Assembly: GCA_003575245.1 (NCBI GenBank)
Contig: NMQN01000429.1
Coordinates: 1 to 5,750 of the forward strand
Reading direction: 5' to 3'
DNA length: 5,750 bases
Source: Candidatus Atribacteria bacterium 1244-E10-H5-B2
GTDB lineage: Bacteria > Atribacterota > JS1 > SB-45 > 34-128
Below are positions 5,337 through 5,750 of this stretch, one piece after another. Under the pieces are notes generated by a model that saw only the letters and a list, made by a program, of their open reading frames with translations, searched no databases and was not told the origin of the DNA. How positions within the stretch are numbered: position 1 is the stretch's first letter; each line of letters opens with the position of its first letter. Made by a program: the position numbers and the translations under genes.

Positions 5337-5546
5337 AGTAAAAACTCTATAGCCAGTCTCTTCGTATAATTCTCTTTTAGCGCCCTCAGCAATAGTTTCC
5401 TTACTTTCAGGGGCTCCAGTAACTCCTTGCCAAACGCCCCCTCGGCTTATTATTCTTTTTAGCATTAAATACTCCCATTCATTATTAGTTTTTCTAACAG
5501 GATAGACTAATACTTGTATAGGAATTCTCACTTTTTTCACTAACAC
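5271..5546 (-). CDS. NudB-like Nudix hydrolase, truncated at the fold-back joint
   Basis: Hydrolyses a nucleoside diphosphate linked to another group. The complete Nudix box lies at residues 44-66: Gly44, Glu50, Arg58-Glu59-Leu60, Glu62-Glu63, Gly65 (GAPESKE...RELYEETGY), with all metal-binding glutamates present. The preceding WQGVTG and the N-terminal IPIQVLVYPVR resemble dihydroneopterin triphosphate/dATP pyrophosphohydrolase (NudB) proteins. The substrate is only suggested. The start is GTG 5546, with no ATG or other usual start codon in frame upstream. It follows the EamA stop (5561) by 14 bases on the same strand, so the two are probably co-transcribed. Only about 86 codons are native, against the usual 140-150. 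From 5288 downward the frame enters antisense EamA sequence and ends in a false ...SRK stop. The missing half should carry the rest of the Nudix fold. Confidence 0.8.
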   Translation of the reverse strand: MLVKKVRIPIQVLVYPVRKTNNEWEYLMLKRIISRGGVWQGVTGAPESKETIAEGAKRELYEETGYRVFTLIKTDMFYIIPMQDKWKESRK

Positions 5547-5560
5547 TTTTATTATTATTT

Positions 5561-5750
5561 TTATACTCGAGCTGTTTTACGATTTACTAAAATAATTCCT
5601 ACTATCACTAATAATAAAGCAAATGGATAAACAAGGACATCGAATTCTTCTTGTAAAAAGAGAGCAGAAAATAATACTCCAAATAAGGGAACCAATGCCT
5701 GAAAGATTGCTGCTCTACTAGCATTTAAACGCTTTACTCCTTCTAAGTAG
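5561..5750 (-). CDS. True C-terminus of the EamA transporter (partial, second copy)
   Basis: Minus-strand reading from 5749 to TAA at 5561-5563. The first part repeats YLEGVKRLNASRAA... FSALF of the + strand EamA frame exactly, at DNA level too. It then continues LQEEFDVLVYPFALLLVIVG and ends VNRKTARV, which supplies the short loop, tenth span and basic cytoplasmic tail expected of an EamA protein. This is therefore the genuine 3' end of the gene whose start is at 4389 or 4407. Its 5' part runs off the window. The Nudix gene follows 14 bases after the stop. Confidence 0.85.
   Translation of the reverse strand, partial: YLEGVKRLNASRAAIFQALVPLFGVLFSALFLQEEFDVLVYPFALLLVIVGIILVNRKTARV
5657..5750 (-). 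repeat. Inverted repeat, right arm (94 bp, perfect, reaches window end)
   Basis: Reverse complement of 5195-5288 with no mismatch. The arm runs to the last base of the window, so the duplication may be longer. The loop between the arms is 368 bp (5289-5656) and holds the true EamA end and the start of the Nudix gene. Confidence 0.97.

Noticed and set aside
5195..5750. Insertion-sequence terminal inverted repeats
   Set aside because: The arms are internal EamA coding sequence and the loop holds EamA and Nudix sequence, not a transposase.

Overview
This AT-rich window (roughly one third G+C by eye) looks archaeal. Several genes have TATA-like boxes about 26-30 bases before the start codon with no room for a ribosome binding site, which fits leaderless transcription. 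GTG and TTG starts occur, one Shine-Dalgarno is of the GGTGA type, and oligo-T tracts follow some stop codons. The gene content (UPF0175/PIN toxin-antitoxin pair, L-2-amino-thiazoline-4-carboxylic acid hydrolase-like protein, EamA transporter) suits an uncultivated, possibly Asgard-type, archaeon. That placement is a low-confidence inference, and one bacterial-style hairpin terminator is also present.

Layout, left to right. 1-129 is the 3' end of an unrecognised gene. 238-489 (minus) is a small acidic helical protein. 490-1586 has no intact gene but holds a frameshifted five-span membrane protein gene (795-1315, minus) and two diverged copies of a 32-bp direct repeat that bracket it. 1587-2387 encodes an unrecognised six-span membrane protein followed by an oligo-T tract and a stem-loop. 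2649-3469 is a two-gene toxin-antitoxin operon, with the PIN toxin first and the RHH/UPF0175 antitoxin second. Its TATA box sits between the perfect 8-bp arms of an inverted repeat, a good candidate for autoregulation. 3470-3603, between convergent genes, holds a 65-bp GC-rich island with nested complementary arms that may be a structured RNA or a shared terminator. 3604-4374 (minus) is the ATC-hydrolase-like gene, divergent from an EamA transporter gene at 4389. Their start codons are only 14 bases apart, around a palindromic TTATAA.

The right end is not colinear as given. From 5289 the + strand folds back. Bases 5195-5288 and 5657-5750 are perfect 94-bp inverted copies, so the EamA gene appears twice: its 5' part on + and its true 3' end on - at 5561-5750. 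A Nudix hydrolase gene lies in the 368-bp loop and loses its 3' end at the same joint. The native order is therefore most likely EamA followed, 14 bases later and on the same strand, by a NudB-like Nudix hydrolase. The fold-back is most simply an amplification or assembly chimera at a contig end. The last 15 residues of the + EamA frame and the last few of the Nudix frame should not be believed.

No clearly undescribed system is proven here. The best candidates for a second look are the GC-rich island, the toxin-first operon with its operator, and the broken membrane protein gene with its flanking repeats.
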